A stretch of 64,000 nucleotides of DNA, from contig NZ_FRFD01000004.1 in assembly GCF_900143645.1 (NCBI RefSeq), positions 439,284 to 503,283 of the forward strand, given 5' to 3'. Below the pieces are notes generated by a model. The model did not search any database. It was not told where the DNA came from and saw nothing but the letters and a program-made list of their open reading frames with translations. The position numbers and the translations under genes are program-made. Origin of the DNA: Anaerocolumna xylanovorans DSM 12503. GTDB lineage: Bacteria; Bacillota; Clostridia; Lachnospirales; Lachnospiraceae. This document shows positions 41,356 through 50,233 of the stretch, piece after piece (position 1 is the stretch's first letter; every line of letters starts with the position of its first letter).

Positions 41356-42102
41356 TTATGGCAGCAGAATCATTTTCAGGATTTTTAAGGATTTCAATTC
41401 TCTGTCAATCTGTCTCTTTGCATGATTGTCCACACAGTCTTCCAGCTCCTTTAGAACTTCCTCCGATACAGTAAAAGTATAGAGCTTTGTTAATGAAGCG
41501 CTTAGTATGTACTGCATGGTATAAAGAGCTGCATCCGATATTTTCGTGGAATACTTATCATCCGTATGACACGTCTGGCAAAGAACTCCGGAAAGATTTC
41601 CGGAAAAGGAGGAAAGATTCTCTTTTCTTCCGCATTTTACACAGGCAAATACCTGGGGTGCCACACCATTTATCTGAAACAGGCGAAGCTCATATATTCT
41701 TCTTACCAGTGTTTTCCCTATATTTTCAAGGGTCAGAGCTTTTAAGGATTGGTAAAGAAGTTTAAGGCTCTCTCCTCCGTCTTCGAATTCATGACCATAA
41801 TAATCTGCCAGCTCGCAAAAATACATCCCAAAATAAGCTGCTTCTACGTTGATTCTTAATTCCTCGAAATAATTTGTGATGTTAACGGACAGAACCGTAT
41901 AAGAATTTCTGCCCTCAAACAGTTCAAAGGTTCCAAAGGAAAAAGGATTGCTGCATGCTAAAAAGGCACTACCGGGTTTTCTAGCGCCTTTTGCAAATGC
42001 AGTGATTTTTCCTTTTTCTTTTGTAAGTATGACCAGTCTTTTATCATACTCACCCACGGGCATGGCTGAAAGAACCATCCCCGTCACAGCCGATGCTGTC
42101 AT
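41356..42102 (-). CDS. recO: DNA repair protein RecO
   Basis: 248 residues from ATG 42102; a GTG at 42114 is a possible earlier start. It loads RecA on SSB-coated DNA with RecR. N-terminal OB fold (VTGMVLSAMPVGEYDKRLVILT, KGKITAFAKGARKPGS), helical middle, and the zinc motif CVKCGRKENLSSFSG with LCQTCH near residues 150-185. Downstream of era and a YqzL-like gene, the standard Firmicute order. Confidence 0.95.
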   Translation of the reverse strand: MTASAVTGMVLSAMPVGEYDKRLVILTKEKGKITAFAKGARKPGSAFLACSNPFSFGTFELFEGRNSYTVLSVNITNYFEELRINVEAAYFGMYFCELADYYGHEFEDGGESLKLLYQSLKALTLENIGKTLVRRIYELRLFQINGVAPQVFACVKCGRKENLSSFSGNLSGVLCQTCHTDDKYSTKISDAALYTMQYILSASLTKLYTFTVSEEVLKELEDCVDNHAKRQIDRELKSLKILKMILLP

Positions 42103-42235
42103 TATGGCTGCCACCCTCTTTCTTGTTACCGTTTCTGCTATCCATACCTCTTTCTACGGTACAAGCAATGTAACTTAAATAATCGTATATGTTTCCACTC
42201 CTTGCAAATATTTCCCAGTATTCATTGTTTCTCAT
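42050..42235 (-). CDS. YqzL-like small protein
   Basis: 61 residues; ATG with AGGGGG eight bases upstream. The first 25 residues (NEYWEIFARSGNIYDYLSY) match the YqzL pattern (WxLFexTGsixxYLxY), a tiny protein encoded between era and recO in many Firmicutes. The C-terminal 35 residues are longer than usual and overlap the start of recO by about 50 bp in another frame. Function unknown. Confidence 0.65.
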   Translation of the reverse strand: MRNNEYWEIFARSGNIYDYLSYIACTVERGMDSRNGNKKEGGSHNDSIGCDGDGSFSHARG

Positions 42236-42340
42236 CTTGTTTTCCCCCTTCTAAAACATACTTTTTGGTTACACTAAAAGCATACCCACATTAAGTCTGT
42301 TTTAAACCGGGAATACTATCCAGACAACAGATTATACAGA

Positions 42341-43249
42341 TTAAATCTCTCTCCTGTCGTAACCATAATTCTTTATTAGAAAATCACTGTCACGCCAGTC
42401 TTTTTTTACCTTAACCCAAAGCTTTAAATTCACCTGCATGTCCAGTAGGTTTTCGATTTCTCTTCTGGCCTGTATGCCAATCTGCTTTAACTTTTCGCCG
42501 TTTTTTCCGATAATGATGCCTTTATGACTGTCTCTTTCGCATACAATGGTAGCATCAATATCCATCATGCTGCCGCCTTTTCTTTCTTTCATGCTGTCAA
42601 TTGCCACTGCAATTCCGTGAGGAATCTCATCGCTTAAAAGCCTTAGGGCTTTCTCCCTGATAAGCTCCGCCGCAATCTGCTTCTCCGGCTGGTCCGTAAT
42701 GGTATCCTCATCGTAATACATAGGTCCCTGGGGCAGATATTTAAAAATAGTGTTTAACAGTTCCCCTGTATTTTCCCCTTTTAATGCGGATACCGGTACA
42801 ATATCCGCAAAGGCATAAAGATCTTTATAGGCTTGAATGAATTTCAGGATTTCCTCTTTCTTTACCGTGTCCACCTTATTGATAACAAGAATAACCGGGG
42901 TCTTCACATTTAAGAGCTGTTCGCCAATATGCCGCTCGCCGGCTCCGATAAAGGTAGTCGGCTCCACCAGCCACAGCACTACATCCACTTCCTTCATGGT
43001 CCGTTCCGCGATAGATACCATATACTCTCCCAGCTTATTCTTCGCCTTATGGATTCCGGGGGTATCCAGAAAGATTATCTGCCCGTCTTCCTTTGTATAC
43101 ACCGTCTGTATACGGTTTCTTGTGGTCTGGGGCTTATCGGAGGTTATTGCTATTTTCTGCCCGATTAAATGGTTCATTAAAGTTGATTTTCCGACATTGG
43201 GGCGTCCGATTAAAGTCACAAACCCCGATTTAAATTCTTGTTTTTTCAT
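42341..43249 (-). CDS. era: GTPase Era
   Basis: 302 residues. Binds the 3' end of 16S rRNA and helps 30S assembly. G1 GRPNVGKST, G2 region QTTRNRIQTVY, G3 DTPGIH, G4 NKVD and G5-like VSALKGENT are all present. The C-terminal KH domain has IIIGKNGEKLKQIG near 245. First gene of the era-yqzL-recO group. ATG lies 34 bp past the peptidase stop. Confidence 0.97.
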   Translation of the reverse strand: MKKQEFKSGFVTLIGRPNVGKSTLMNHLIGQKIAITSDKPQTTRNRIQTVYTKEDGQIIFLDTPGIHKAKNKLGEYMVSIAERTMKEVDVVLWLVEPTTFIGAGERHIGEQLLNVKTPVILVINKVDTVKKEEILKFIQAYKDLYAFADIVPVSALKGENTGELLNTIFKYLPQGPMYYDEDTITDQPEKQIAAELIREKALRLLSDEIPHGIAVAIDSMKERKGGSMMDIDATIVCERDSHKGIIIGKNGEKLKQIGIQARREIENLLDMQVNLKLWVKVKKDWRDSDFLIKNYGYDRREI

Positions 43250-43283
43250 TGATTATTCTTCACACTTTCTTTTGTCTTTGTAT

Positions 43284-46232
43284 TTAATTGGAAAGGTTCT
43301 TTACTTCCATAAATAAATCCCTGTCCTGCTCAACCTTACTCTCACTGCCAATGACACAGAGATTTTTGCAGTCCATAATAGCCTTTACGATATCTGCAAG
43401 TTTTCTGATATCCTCCTTGGTTGCATGAAGGATTTCATCTCTTTGCTTTTGTACATCTTCTCCCGTAAGACCTGTAAGATAAGCCCCCATGGAGACATCT
43501 CCCTTCATACGGGGTGTACGGGGGGTATCAATTCCGCTGATGGTTCCAATGATATACTTTGTCATGTCCCTGTCGTCTGTCGTAAAGTTTCTTATATAAT
43601 CAGCAGTTTTCTCATAGATTTCATTGGTTTCCTTTAAGTTCGGATCACGGTAGGATGTAAAATAGCCATTTCCGCTGATACTGGAAAAGCCGCACATGCA
43701 GCCATAAGCTCCGCCCTTTACACGTATATTGGTCCAAAGGTATTCATAGCTTAAGATAACCTTTAGTACCTCTAAAGCTCCGGTGTACTCATATCCTGCT
43801 CTTAAGAAATTACCTGTTCTTGCTACATACTGTACCTGTCCGGAGGTCTTAAAGCCCTCGTTAGCTTTTCTTAATTCAAAATGCTCAGCTGACTTCTCAA
43901 CGGGCTCTTCCGTCAACTGTTCCACAAAGGGAAGCAGTTTTCCTTTCAGGGTATCAATCCCCTCTTCATCGGAAGTAAAGCTGATAATAAGATTTTCTCT
44001 GCGGAAAATATAGTCCATTAAAAGCTTTAACTTACTGATAAGCTCATCTGCTTCTTCACTAAAGTTTGCCTCCAGCTTTTCAATGAATTTATAAAAAGCG
44101 ATGCCCTTAACTTCTTCACTGAACCTGGAGCTTTCAGAAAAGTATGACATTGCCCTGTCAACGGCAGCCGAATGTCCTGCTGAAGTTAAATGCATAAGAA
44201 GTCTTGATTTTGTCTCGGATATAATTTCTAGCAGACGCTTCTTATCCTCAAGCTTAGTAAAGCTTATGATTTCCTTTAATAAATCAAAAGCATCATCCAT
44301 TTCCTCATACAGGGCTTTTACGTCCAGTATCAGGGCGGGCAGGTATTCATTTGGGCTGCTCTTTTTGCCGTAACAGCTCAAATCGCAGTTGATACCTCCG
44401 GTATGAATGTTGATTTCATTGGACAGCTCCAGATAGCTGTAATGCTCTGTATCTACCACTCCCAGGACAGAGGAAAGAAGCCCGATATAAGGAGTTAATT
44501 CCTTCGGAATGTCCTCCAGGTCAAATATCAGCCGCATGTAAGCAATTCCGTTGGTAAAGACATTGTGGTGTACAATGGTAATACCATCCACATCCTTTTC
44601 TTCGTTGTAAAAGGGCTGGGATTTCTTGTCGATATCCTCCACACTAAGAAGCGGGATGCTTTCAAGTTCCTCCTTGGTAGACGGAGTATCCTGATATTCC
44701 TTCAAGCTGCCCGTATCTTTAATCAGCTTTTCGAGTTCTTCTTTCGAGAGGTCATTCTTATAATCCTGCAATTTTTCTTTTAACTTCTGCTCTTTTTCAG
44801 AAGTGAGTCCCTTCTTGGGCACAAGAGTTACCAGGGCTACATGGGGATTGTTTAATAAATAATTTTCAATCAGTCTTACATAATAATCCGTATGAATTTT
44901 AACTTTAAGGTTTTCGAAGAGAACATTGGAATTCAGCTTGATAAAAGGCTTGGAATCGTCATACAGCCAACTGCCTAACATCTGGATCCCATACATAAGC
45001 CCTTTGGGAAACTGTCCGAAATCTGCTTCTCTGTATTTGAATTCATAGTAATTAATAGCAGCACGCAGAGATTTCTCATCCACTCCCTCTCTTACTACTC
45101 TTTCCAGTGTTTCCTTTATAACCTTTAAGAAATCTTCTTTTTGATTAATGTCCGCATTCTTTGCAATCACAGAGAATATGGGCTGGTAGGTATCCCCGTC
45201 AAAACTGCTGATAATATCCTTGCCAATACCGGCATCCAATAAAGCCTGCTTAAGAGGGGCTCCCGGTGCTGACAAAAGAACATATTCCAGCACTTGAAAA
45301 GCCATGCATAATTCACTGTCAAGGCTGGTGCCGATGGACATATTATAACTGTGATAGGTATTAGAAGCCAAATCGTCCTGTTCGCTTAAGGGATAAAAGC
45401 AAGTCAGTTCCCGTCTTTCTTTAAAAGGCTCCTGGAATTTTATTTCAGAATCCACAAAATGGTACTCAAACTGGCTTAAATATTTTTCATGAAGCCAGGT
45501 AAGCTTCTCATTTACATCCATATCACCGTACAGATAGATATAACTGTTGGAAGGATGATAATATCTCCTATGGAAATCCAGGAACTCCTCGTATGTCAAA
45601 TCCGGAATAAACTCGGGATCTCCGCCAGACTCCACGCCATAAGCAGTATCCGGAAAAAGAGCATTTTGAATTGTACGGAATAAGAACTGTTCCGGTGAAG
45701 AAAACGCCCCCTTCATCTCATTATAGACTACGCCGTTATAGATCAGCTCACTTTCCATGTTCTCCAGCTCATAATGCCAGCCTTCCTGCTTAAAGATTTC
45801 CTCTTTTTGGTAGATGTTCGGATAGAAAACCGCGTCCATATATACATGCATCAAATTCTGGAAATCCTGCTCATTGCAGCTGGCTATCGGATATATCGTC
45901 TTATCCGGATAGGTCATTGCATTTAGAAAGGTATTTAAAGAACCCTTGGCAAGCTCAATAAATGGATCTTTGGCCGGAAATTCCCTGGAACCGCACAATA
46001 CGGAATGCTCAATAATGTGAGCTACTCCGGTGCTGTCAAGGGGAGGTGTACGAAAGCCGACAGAAAATACCTTATTGTTATCATCATTGGAGACAATTGC
46101 TATCCTGGCACCTGTTTTTTTGTGCTTTAACAAGATACCAACGCTGTTTATGTCTTTTAATTCCTCCTCGAAAAGAAGCTCGTAATCATTAAAGCTACCT
46201 AATTCTTTGCTGCTCTTTATGTTTCTTGCCAT
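43284..46232 (-). CDS. M16C zinc peptidase (presequence-protease/Cym1-like)
   Basis: 982 residues from ATG 46232, whose AAAGGAG is in a family B repeat. The inverted zinc motif HIIEHSVLCGS (HxxEH) lies near residue 72, with the second zinc glutamate in EMKGAFSSPEQF. Four M16 domains in tandem form the clamshell; the RVKGGAYGCMCGFSS segment near 835 is the conserved C-terminal motif. It degrades peptides inside the cell; it has no signal sequence. Common next to era in Lachnospiraceae. Confidence 0.93.
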   Translation of the reverse strand: MARNIKSSKELGSFNDYELLFEEELKDINSVGILLKHKKTGARIAIVSNDDNNKVFSVGFRTPPLDSTGVAHIIEHSVLCGSREFPAKDPFIELAKGSLNTFLNAMTYPDKTIYPIASCNEQDFQNLMHVYMDAVFYPNIYQKEEIFKQEGWHYELENMESELIYNGVVYNEMKGAFSSPEQFLFRTIQNALFPDTAYGVESGGDPEFIPDLTYEEFLDFHRRYYHPSNSYIYLYGDMDVNEKLTWLHEKYLSQFEYHFVDSEIKFQEPFKERRELTCFYPLSEQDDLASNTYHSYNMSIGTSLDSELCMAFQVLEYVLLSAPGAPLKQALLDAGIGKDIISSFDGDTYQPIFSVIAKNADINQKEDFLKVIKETLERVVREGVDEKSLRAAINYYEFKYREADFGQFPKGLMYGIQMLGSWLYDDSKPFIKLNSNVLFENLKVKIHTDYYVRLIENYLLNNPHVALVTLVPKKGLTSEKEQKLKEKLQDYKNDLSKEELEKLIKDTGSLKEYQDTPSTKEELESIPLLSVEDIDKKSQPFYNEEKDVDGITIVHHNVFTNGIAYMRLIFDLEDIPKELTPYIGLLSSVLGVVDTEHYSYLELSNEINIHTGGINCDLSCYGKKSSPNEYLPALILDVKALYEEMDDAFDLLKEIISFTKLEDKKRLLEIISETKSRLLMHLTSAGHSAAVDRAMSYFSESSRFSEEVKGIAFYKFIEKLEANFSEEADELISKLKLLMDYIFRRENLIISFTSDEEGIDTLKGKLLPFVEQLTEEPVEKSAEHFELRKANEGFKTSGQVQYVARTGNFLRAGYEYTGALEVLKVILSYEYLWTNIRVKGGAYGCMCGFSSISGNGYFTSYRDPNLKETNEIYEKTADYIRNFTTDDRDMTKYIIGTISGIDTPRTPRMKGDVSMGAYLTGLTGEDVQKQRDEILHATKEDIRKLADIVKAIMDCKNLCVIGSESKVEQDRDLFMEVKNLSN

Positions 46233-46238
46233 ATTAAC

Positions 46239-46290
46239 TCCTTTCGTAAATATCAAATCTTTGATTTGAAAACTATTTTTCAATCCAATT
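46239..46290 (-). repeat. Family B RBS-carrying repeat before the M16C gene
   Basis: Minus strand: ATTGAAAAATAGTTTTCAAAT, then CAAATC-AAA-GATTTG (shortened stem) ATATTTACGAAAGGAG, TTAAT and ATG. The first hairpin is degraded, and the upstream half seems deleted compared with the glyS copy. The remaining 46291-46560 holds nothing recognisable. Confidence 0.75.
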
Positions 46291-46562
46291 TCTAATTCCG
46301 CCGCTCATAGCGGCACAAAATCTGCTGAAAGAAGCCTCTATGCAGTTTCTTTCACTCTTACTATCTTATTTTATTGGAATCTCATTCTTCCCGTGCTATC
46401 TCGTATTTTATAACATCTTTGCTTATGAAACTAATGGATAGTATACCATATTTTATCAACAATGTCATGCATAACCTAATTTTAGAACGGGCAAAGATTA
46501 AGAATCTGCCTTTTCCTATATTTATTTCCATATGTACCCTTCCATATACGGAATGAAACAAT

Positions 46563-46605
46563 AAATGCATGAAAAACCGCTGATAATCCGGTTTCTCATG
46601 CATTT
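46563..46605. terminator. Terminator after the DUF4097-type gene
   Basis: AAATGCATGA/TCATGCATTT with inner AAACCG/CGGTTT; T-rich on the plus side (TTTTTCTTTTTG), weaker on the minus side where the gene ends 40 bp before it. Confidence 0.65.
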
Positions 46606-46644
46606 TTCTTTTTGTGTTTTATTAATTTCTGCAACAACTTACAA

Positions 46645-47517
46645 TCAGTTGTTTTTGAAATCAATGTGTATACTTCCTACCCCACCGTCAATATCGATGG
46701 AGTTTTCTGCTGTTTTATTGTTCCACGACATCTTTCCGTATTTATTGCCATCTACATAAACACTTCCTACACCCGGGTCCACTTTAATGTTATAATCATC
46801 CGCTGAACCCTTCAGAATCAGCCTGATATCTCCCACTCCTGCATCTACGGTATTTTTTCCGTTAAGCGTTCCCTGGATATGGATATTTCCAACTCCTGCA
46901 TTGATATCAGAATCATCTGCCGTTACCTCATCCAGTGTTATTTCACCTACGCCGCCATCGACGTTAAGAGTACTGGTCTTTATGTTGTTTCCATTAATAT
47001 TTCCTACACCGGCATTGATATCAAGCTTTTCACAAATTAAATCCTCTAACTTTATATTTCCGGCACCGGCATCAATTACAACGTTTCTTCCTTCAAAGCC
47101 TTCGGGCAGGTACACGGTAATACGCGGCTTTCTGTGTACATTTATTCCCCAGCTGAATATATTCCAGAAATCGCTCTTGGTACTAATCTTTAATTCATCA
47201 CCGGAAACAACCGTTGCACGGAAATCCTTTGTAACATCGGATGCCTCTACTCTTACTTTATCGCTGCTCCCCTTCTCAATCGTAAGTTCACCGACTCCAT
47301 TCATGATGTGAAGATTCACAATTCCCTCAAATTCCTTATCAAAATCCACACTATCACTTCCTGCCGTACTTTCCGTTTTATTCTTTTTATCCGATACCGC
47401 GGAAATAGCTCCTGTTAAAGCCAATACTCCTCCGACTATACCTGTAATAATCGCAACCGTTAAAAAGATAGCAAAGGCCATTGCTGCATATTTTATAATT
47501 CTTTGGAATTCACTCAT
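46645..47517 (-). CDS. Membrane-anchored DUF4097-type beta-helix protein
   Basis: 290 residues. One N-terminal membrane segment (AAMAFAIFLTVAIITGIVGGVLA), then about 220 residues of short repeated strands of the type GVGNINGNNIKTSTLNVDGG and AGVGNIHIQGTLNG, the DUF4097 adhesin-like solenoid. At least seven GVG[ED/NI/SV/DI] turns are visible. Such proteins partner with LiaF-like or PspC-like envelope-stress modules. Its start overlaps the upstream gene's stop, so the two form an operon. Confidence 0.8.
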   Translation of the reverse strand: MSEFQRIIKYAAMAFAIFLTVAIITGIVGGVLALTGAISAVSDKKNKTESTAGSDSVDFDKEFEGIVNLHIMNGVGELTIEKGSSDKVRVEASDVTKDFRATVVSGDELKISTKSDFWNIFSWGINVHRKPRITVYLPEGFEGRNVVIDAGAGNIKLEDLICEKLDINAGVGNINGNNIKTSTLNVDGGVGEITLDEVTADDSDINAGVGNIHIQGTLNGKNTVDAGVGDIRLILKGSADDYNIKVDPGVGSVYVDGNKYGKMSWNNKTAENSIDIDGGVGSIHIDFKNN

Positions 47518-48194
47518 TTAATATCAATCCCCCCAAACATACAGGTAGAGTTAACGTAAATAGTGGGCAGCGATTCATTATAGGTTCTGCCGGCCTTATT
47601 ACTTACCCCGCCAAAGATAGGTATATTGGATACCTTGACATTTACATTGCCAGGCACTGTAATGTCAATACCGCCAAAAGCAACTGTCGCGTTAATAACA
47701 ATATCTTCTTCAATAATTGCTTCTCTTAAATCCAGCTCTACTCCTCCAAAGATGGCATTCATATTTGTACCCATGAATTTCTCACCGTGTACATGATATT
47801 CATTTCCGGCAAAGATTGCTGAATGCTGGTTCATGCCCCCCTGGAACTTCACATTTTTAAATTGGTCTCTCTTTAAATGAAAGGAATTGCGGAATATAAT
47901 GCTAATTCCGATTAAAACAAAAATTACGGGAACAATAAGCTTGCCTATCACATCAAAATCTACGATATCCTGCTGCCCTAAAAATAGCATACCGCCAATG
48001 GCAAGCCAGATGATATTTCCTGTCTTCGGACCGTTCTGGATAATGCTCACTACACTTAGTATAACAATAATTAAAGCCCACCAGCCGGAAAAGAAAATGT
48101 TAAAGTCCCACAATCCCATTGCTTCTCCTCCGAACCCTACTCCCAGTATAATAAAAATAATCCCCCATATTAGATTAGATGGTGTTAATTTCAT
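47514..48194 (-). CDS. LiaF-like membrane protein (cell-envelope response)
   Basis: 226 residues with an AGGAGG start. Residues 1-100 hold four membrane segments with the LiaI/LiaF-like pattern (LIWGIIFIILGVGF and SGWWALIIVILSVVSII). Residues 125-226 are a beta-rich DUF2154-like cytoplasmic domain (AIFGGVELDLREAIIEED and VAFGGIDITVPGNVNVKV). LiaF restrains the LiaRS two-component system in Bacillus; here no kinase or regulator is adjacent. Own promoter at 48225-48253. Confidence 0.78.
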   Translation of the reverse strand: MKLTPSNLIWGIIFIILGVGFGGEAMGLWDFNIFFSGWWALIIVILSVVSIIQNGPKTGNIIWLAIGGMLFLGQQDIVDFDVIGKLIVPVIFVLIGISIIFRNSFHLKRDQFKNVKFQGGMNQHSAIFAGNEYHVHGEKFMGTNMNAIFGGVELDLREAIIEEDIVINATVAFGGIDITVPGNVNVKVSNIPIFGGVSNKAGRTYNESLPTIYVNSTCMFGGIDIK

Positions 48195-48224
48195 GAATAA
48201 TTACCTCCTTAGCTTTATGCTTTT

Positions 48225-48253
48225 ATCATACCGAAATTCCATTGTTTACTCAA
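48225..48253 (-). promoter_or_regulatory. Promoter of the LiaF-like operon
   Basis: TTGAGT, 17 bp, TATGAT on the minus strand. Divergent from the promoter at 48301. Confidence 0.6.
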
Positions 48254-48300
48254 GTTACATTTGTCATATGTTTTACATGGCATCTGTAATATGTTCAGTG

Positions 48301-48329
48301 TTGACTTTGCCTGTAATATCCGATAAAAT
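48301..48329 (+). promoter_or_regulatory. Promoter of the lipid-kinase-like gene
   Basis: TTGACT, 17 bp, TAAAAT; about 50 nt of leader to ATG 48383. Confidence 0.6.
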
Positions 48330-48382
48330 TTACATAGATTTAACGTTACATGCGCAAAGTATGCGCAGGAATAGGGGAATGC

Positions 48383-49306
48383 ATGTATTACTTTATTATA
48401 AATCCACACTCCTGTACCGGAAAAGGGCTTAAAATCTGGCATAAGGTCCAAAAGGAGCTGGATAGGAGGTCTGTTGAGTACAAGAGCTATCTGACTACTC
48501 ATGCAGGTCATGGAAGCGAACTTGCAAAGCATATTTTTTATGAAAATGAAGGTATTTTAAAGCTTATTATTGTAGGCGGTGACGGAACTGTTAATGAGGT
48601 AGTAAATGGTATCCCTGAAGTTGAACGGATTCACATAGGTTATATACCGGCAGGTTCCAGCAATGACTTGGGAAGAAGCCTTAGACTGTCAAAAGATCCG
48701 ATTGAAAACCTGAACCGGATATTAAACAGTACACATATTCATTTGATGGATGTGGGTCTTGCTGCCAGCCCTGATAAGAAGCTGTATAACCGCTTTTTAG
48801 TAAGCAGCGGACTTGGCTATGATGCCTCCGTATGCAAAGAAGCTTTACGCACTCCCTTAAAAACTTTTTTAAACCACATAAAACTGGGCAAGCTAACCTA
48901 CATACTGATTGCTTTAAAGCAGCTTTTTGCAAGACCTTTTATGGAGGGTATGATTTCTGCGGACGGCAGTACTTTTAAGAGTTACCGAAAGCTTCTCTTA
49001 GTTACCTCCATGATACAAAAATATGAAGGAGGCGGTATGAAAATGGCTCCGGGCGCAGACCCTAATGACGGAAAGCTCTCCATCTGCTTTGTGCACGGTC
49101 TTTCAAAGCTTCGGGTTTTGGCAATACTTCCTTTTCTTTTGATTGGAAAGCATACCGGCTTTCAAGGAGTAGAAACTTTTGATTGCCAGGAACTGACGGT
49201 AAAGCTTGTGGCTCCCCAGGTAATTCATTTGGACGGCGAATGTCCCGGAGATTTTTCTGTGGTCACATTCACCTGCCTCCAAAATAAAGTGCAATTATTA
49301 CAGTGA
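48383..49306 (+). CDS. Diacylglycerol kinase-family lipid kinase (DgkB/YegS-like)
   Basis: 307 residues from ATG 48383 (AGGGG upstream). Catalytic-domain motifs: FIINPHSCTGKG at the start, LIIVGGDGTVNEVVNGI near 63 (GGDGT nucleotide loop), IPAGSSNDLGRSL near 88, then the C-terminal lipid domain with GGGMKMAPGADPNDGKLSICFVHGL and LDGE near 290. It phosphorylates diacylglycerol or a related lipid at the membrane, recycling lipid from wall-polymer synthesis. First of two rightward genes; vanZ-like follows after 51 bp. Confidence 0.9.
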   Translation: MYYFIINPHSCTGKGLKIWHKVQKELDRRSVEYKSYLTTHAGHGSELAKHIFYENEGILKLIIVGGDGTVNEVVNGIPEVERIHIGYIPAGSSNDLGRSLRLSKDPIENLNRILNSTHIHLMDVGLAASPDKKLYNRFLVSSGLGYDASVCKEALRTPLKTFLNHIKLGKLTYILIALKQLFARPFMEGMISADGSTFKSYRKLLLVTSMIQKYEGGGMKMAPGADPNDGKLSICFVHGLSKLRVLAILPFLLIGKHTGFQGVETFDCQELTVKLVAPQVIHLDGECPGDFSVVTFTCLQNKVQLLQ

Positions 49307-49357
49307 ATTTAAAATAAATACAAATATACATACAAATGAAGAAAGAAGGTGCCTGTT

Positions 49358-50233
49358 ATGCAAAAAAGTACATCCTATACCACAACAGCTGTTATCCTGT
49401 TTAGTATTTTGACCATTGTTCTTGAGTTTACAGCATATTATTTCCTGAAGGTTTCTCTATTAGCCTTTATCATTACTGCCTTGCTGGCACTGCTCTTCTG
49501 TCATACGGTACTGGTGCTTGGTCTGCACTTTGAAGCCTGCTTTAGCTACCAGCTCCTGCACCTTCTGATGTGGGGTATTATTCTCTTTCTTCTTTATGTA
49601 GGAAATGATTCGGATATTATCACTTATTCCGCAAGACTCTTTTTATTTCCTGTGATTCACTGGATATGCTGTATTATATACTGCACCCTAAGAAATTTAT
49701 GGGATGAAGGCAGCCGTTATACCAATTTTAAGAAGTATTTCCGCAACAGTTCCATTTTATTTTTACTGCTTTACACCGTTTTTCTTGTTCTTTGGCTGTT
49801 CCTTCATAATACCGACTATAGCTACAACAAGGAGCTTTCCTCTCTTAATCTTGTACCCTTTTTCACCCTGGCTGGCTTTATAACAGACTTTATGGATAAA
49901 AATAGAACCCTGTCCCAGATATTTTTCTATCTGGCAGACAGGGTACTGGTATATCTTCCCTATGGATTTTTTATTATTCTGCTTATGAAAAGAAGTTCCC
50001 GCTTAGTCCGTTTTCTGTTACTCCTTTTATTCCCCCTTGTAATAGAAGGCTTACAGGCCTTGCTTAGCTTTGGCAGATGTGATATTGAAGATATCCTCTA
50101 TGGCTTGCTTGGCGGATTTATAGGTGCTCTGCTCTATCACCTTCTTAACCGCACTTTCCGAAATGTTAAGGGAATGGACTTTCTGGAAACTTCACGCCGT
50201 TTTTACTCTAACAGAAGTTCCCTTCACTTTTAG
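49358..50233 (+). CDS. VanZ-like family membrane protein
   Basis: 291 residues from ATG 49358 (GAAGG eight bases upstream; GTG 49349 is an alternative). Eight or nine hydrophobic segments. The VanZ core is in the second half: NLVPFFTL, LVYLPYGFFIILLMKR, and FPLVIEGLQALLSFGRCDIEDILYGLLGGFIGALL with its conserved E, R-D and D. VanZ relatives confer low-level teicoplanin resistance, but most have unknown roles. The 3' end overlaps the convergent helicase gene by 26 bp. Confidence 0.85.
   Translation: MQKSTSYTTTAVILFSILTIVLEFTAYYFLKVSLLAFIITALLALLFCHTVLVLGLHFEACFSYQLLHLLMWGIILFLLYVGNDSDIITYSARLFLFPVIHWICCIIYCTLRNLWDEGSRYTNFKKYFRNSSILFLLLYTVFLVLWLFLHNTDYSYNKELSSLNLVPFFTLAGFITDFMDKNRTLSQIFFYLADRVLVYLPYGFFIILLMKRSSRLVRFLLLLLFPLVIEGLQALLSFGRCDIEDILYGLLGGFIGALLYHLLNRTFRNVKGMDFLETSRRFYSNRSSLHF

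Noticed and set aside
46382..46603. 73-codon minus-strand frame between the M16C and DUF4097-type genes
   Set aside because: It starts within the terminator hairpin, has no ribosome site, and the translation has no recognisable character.
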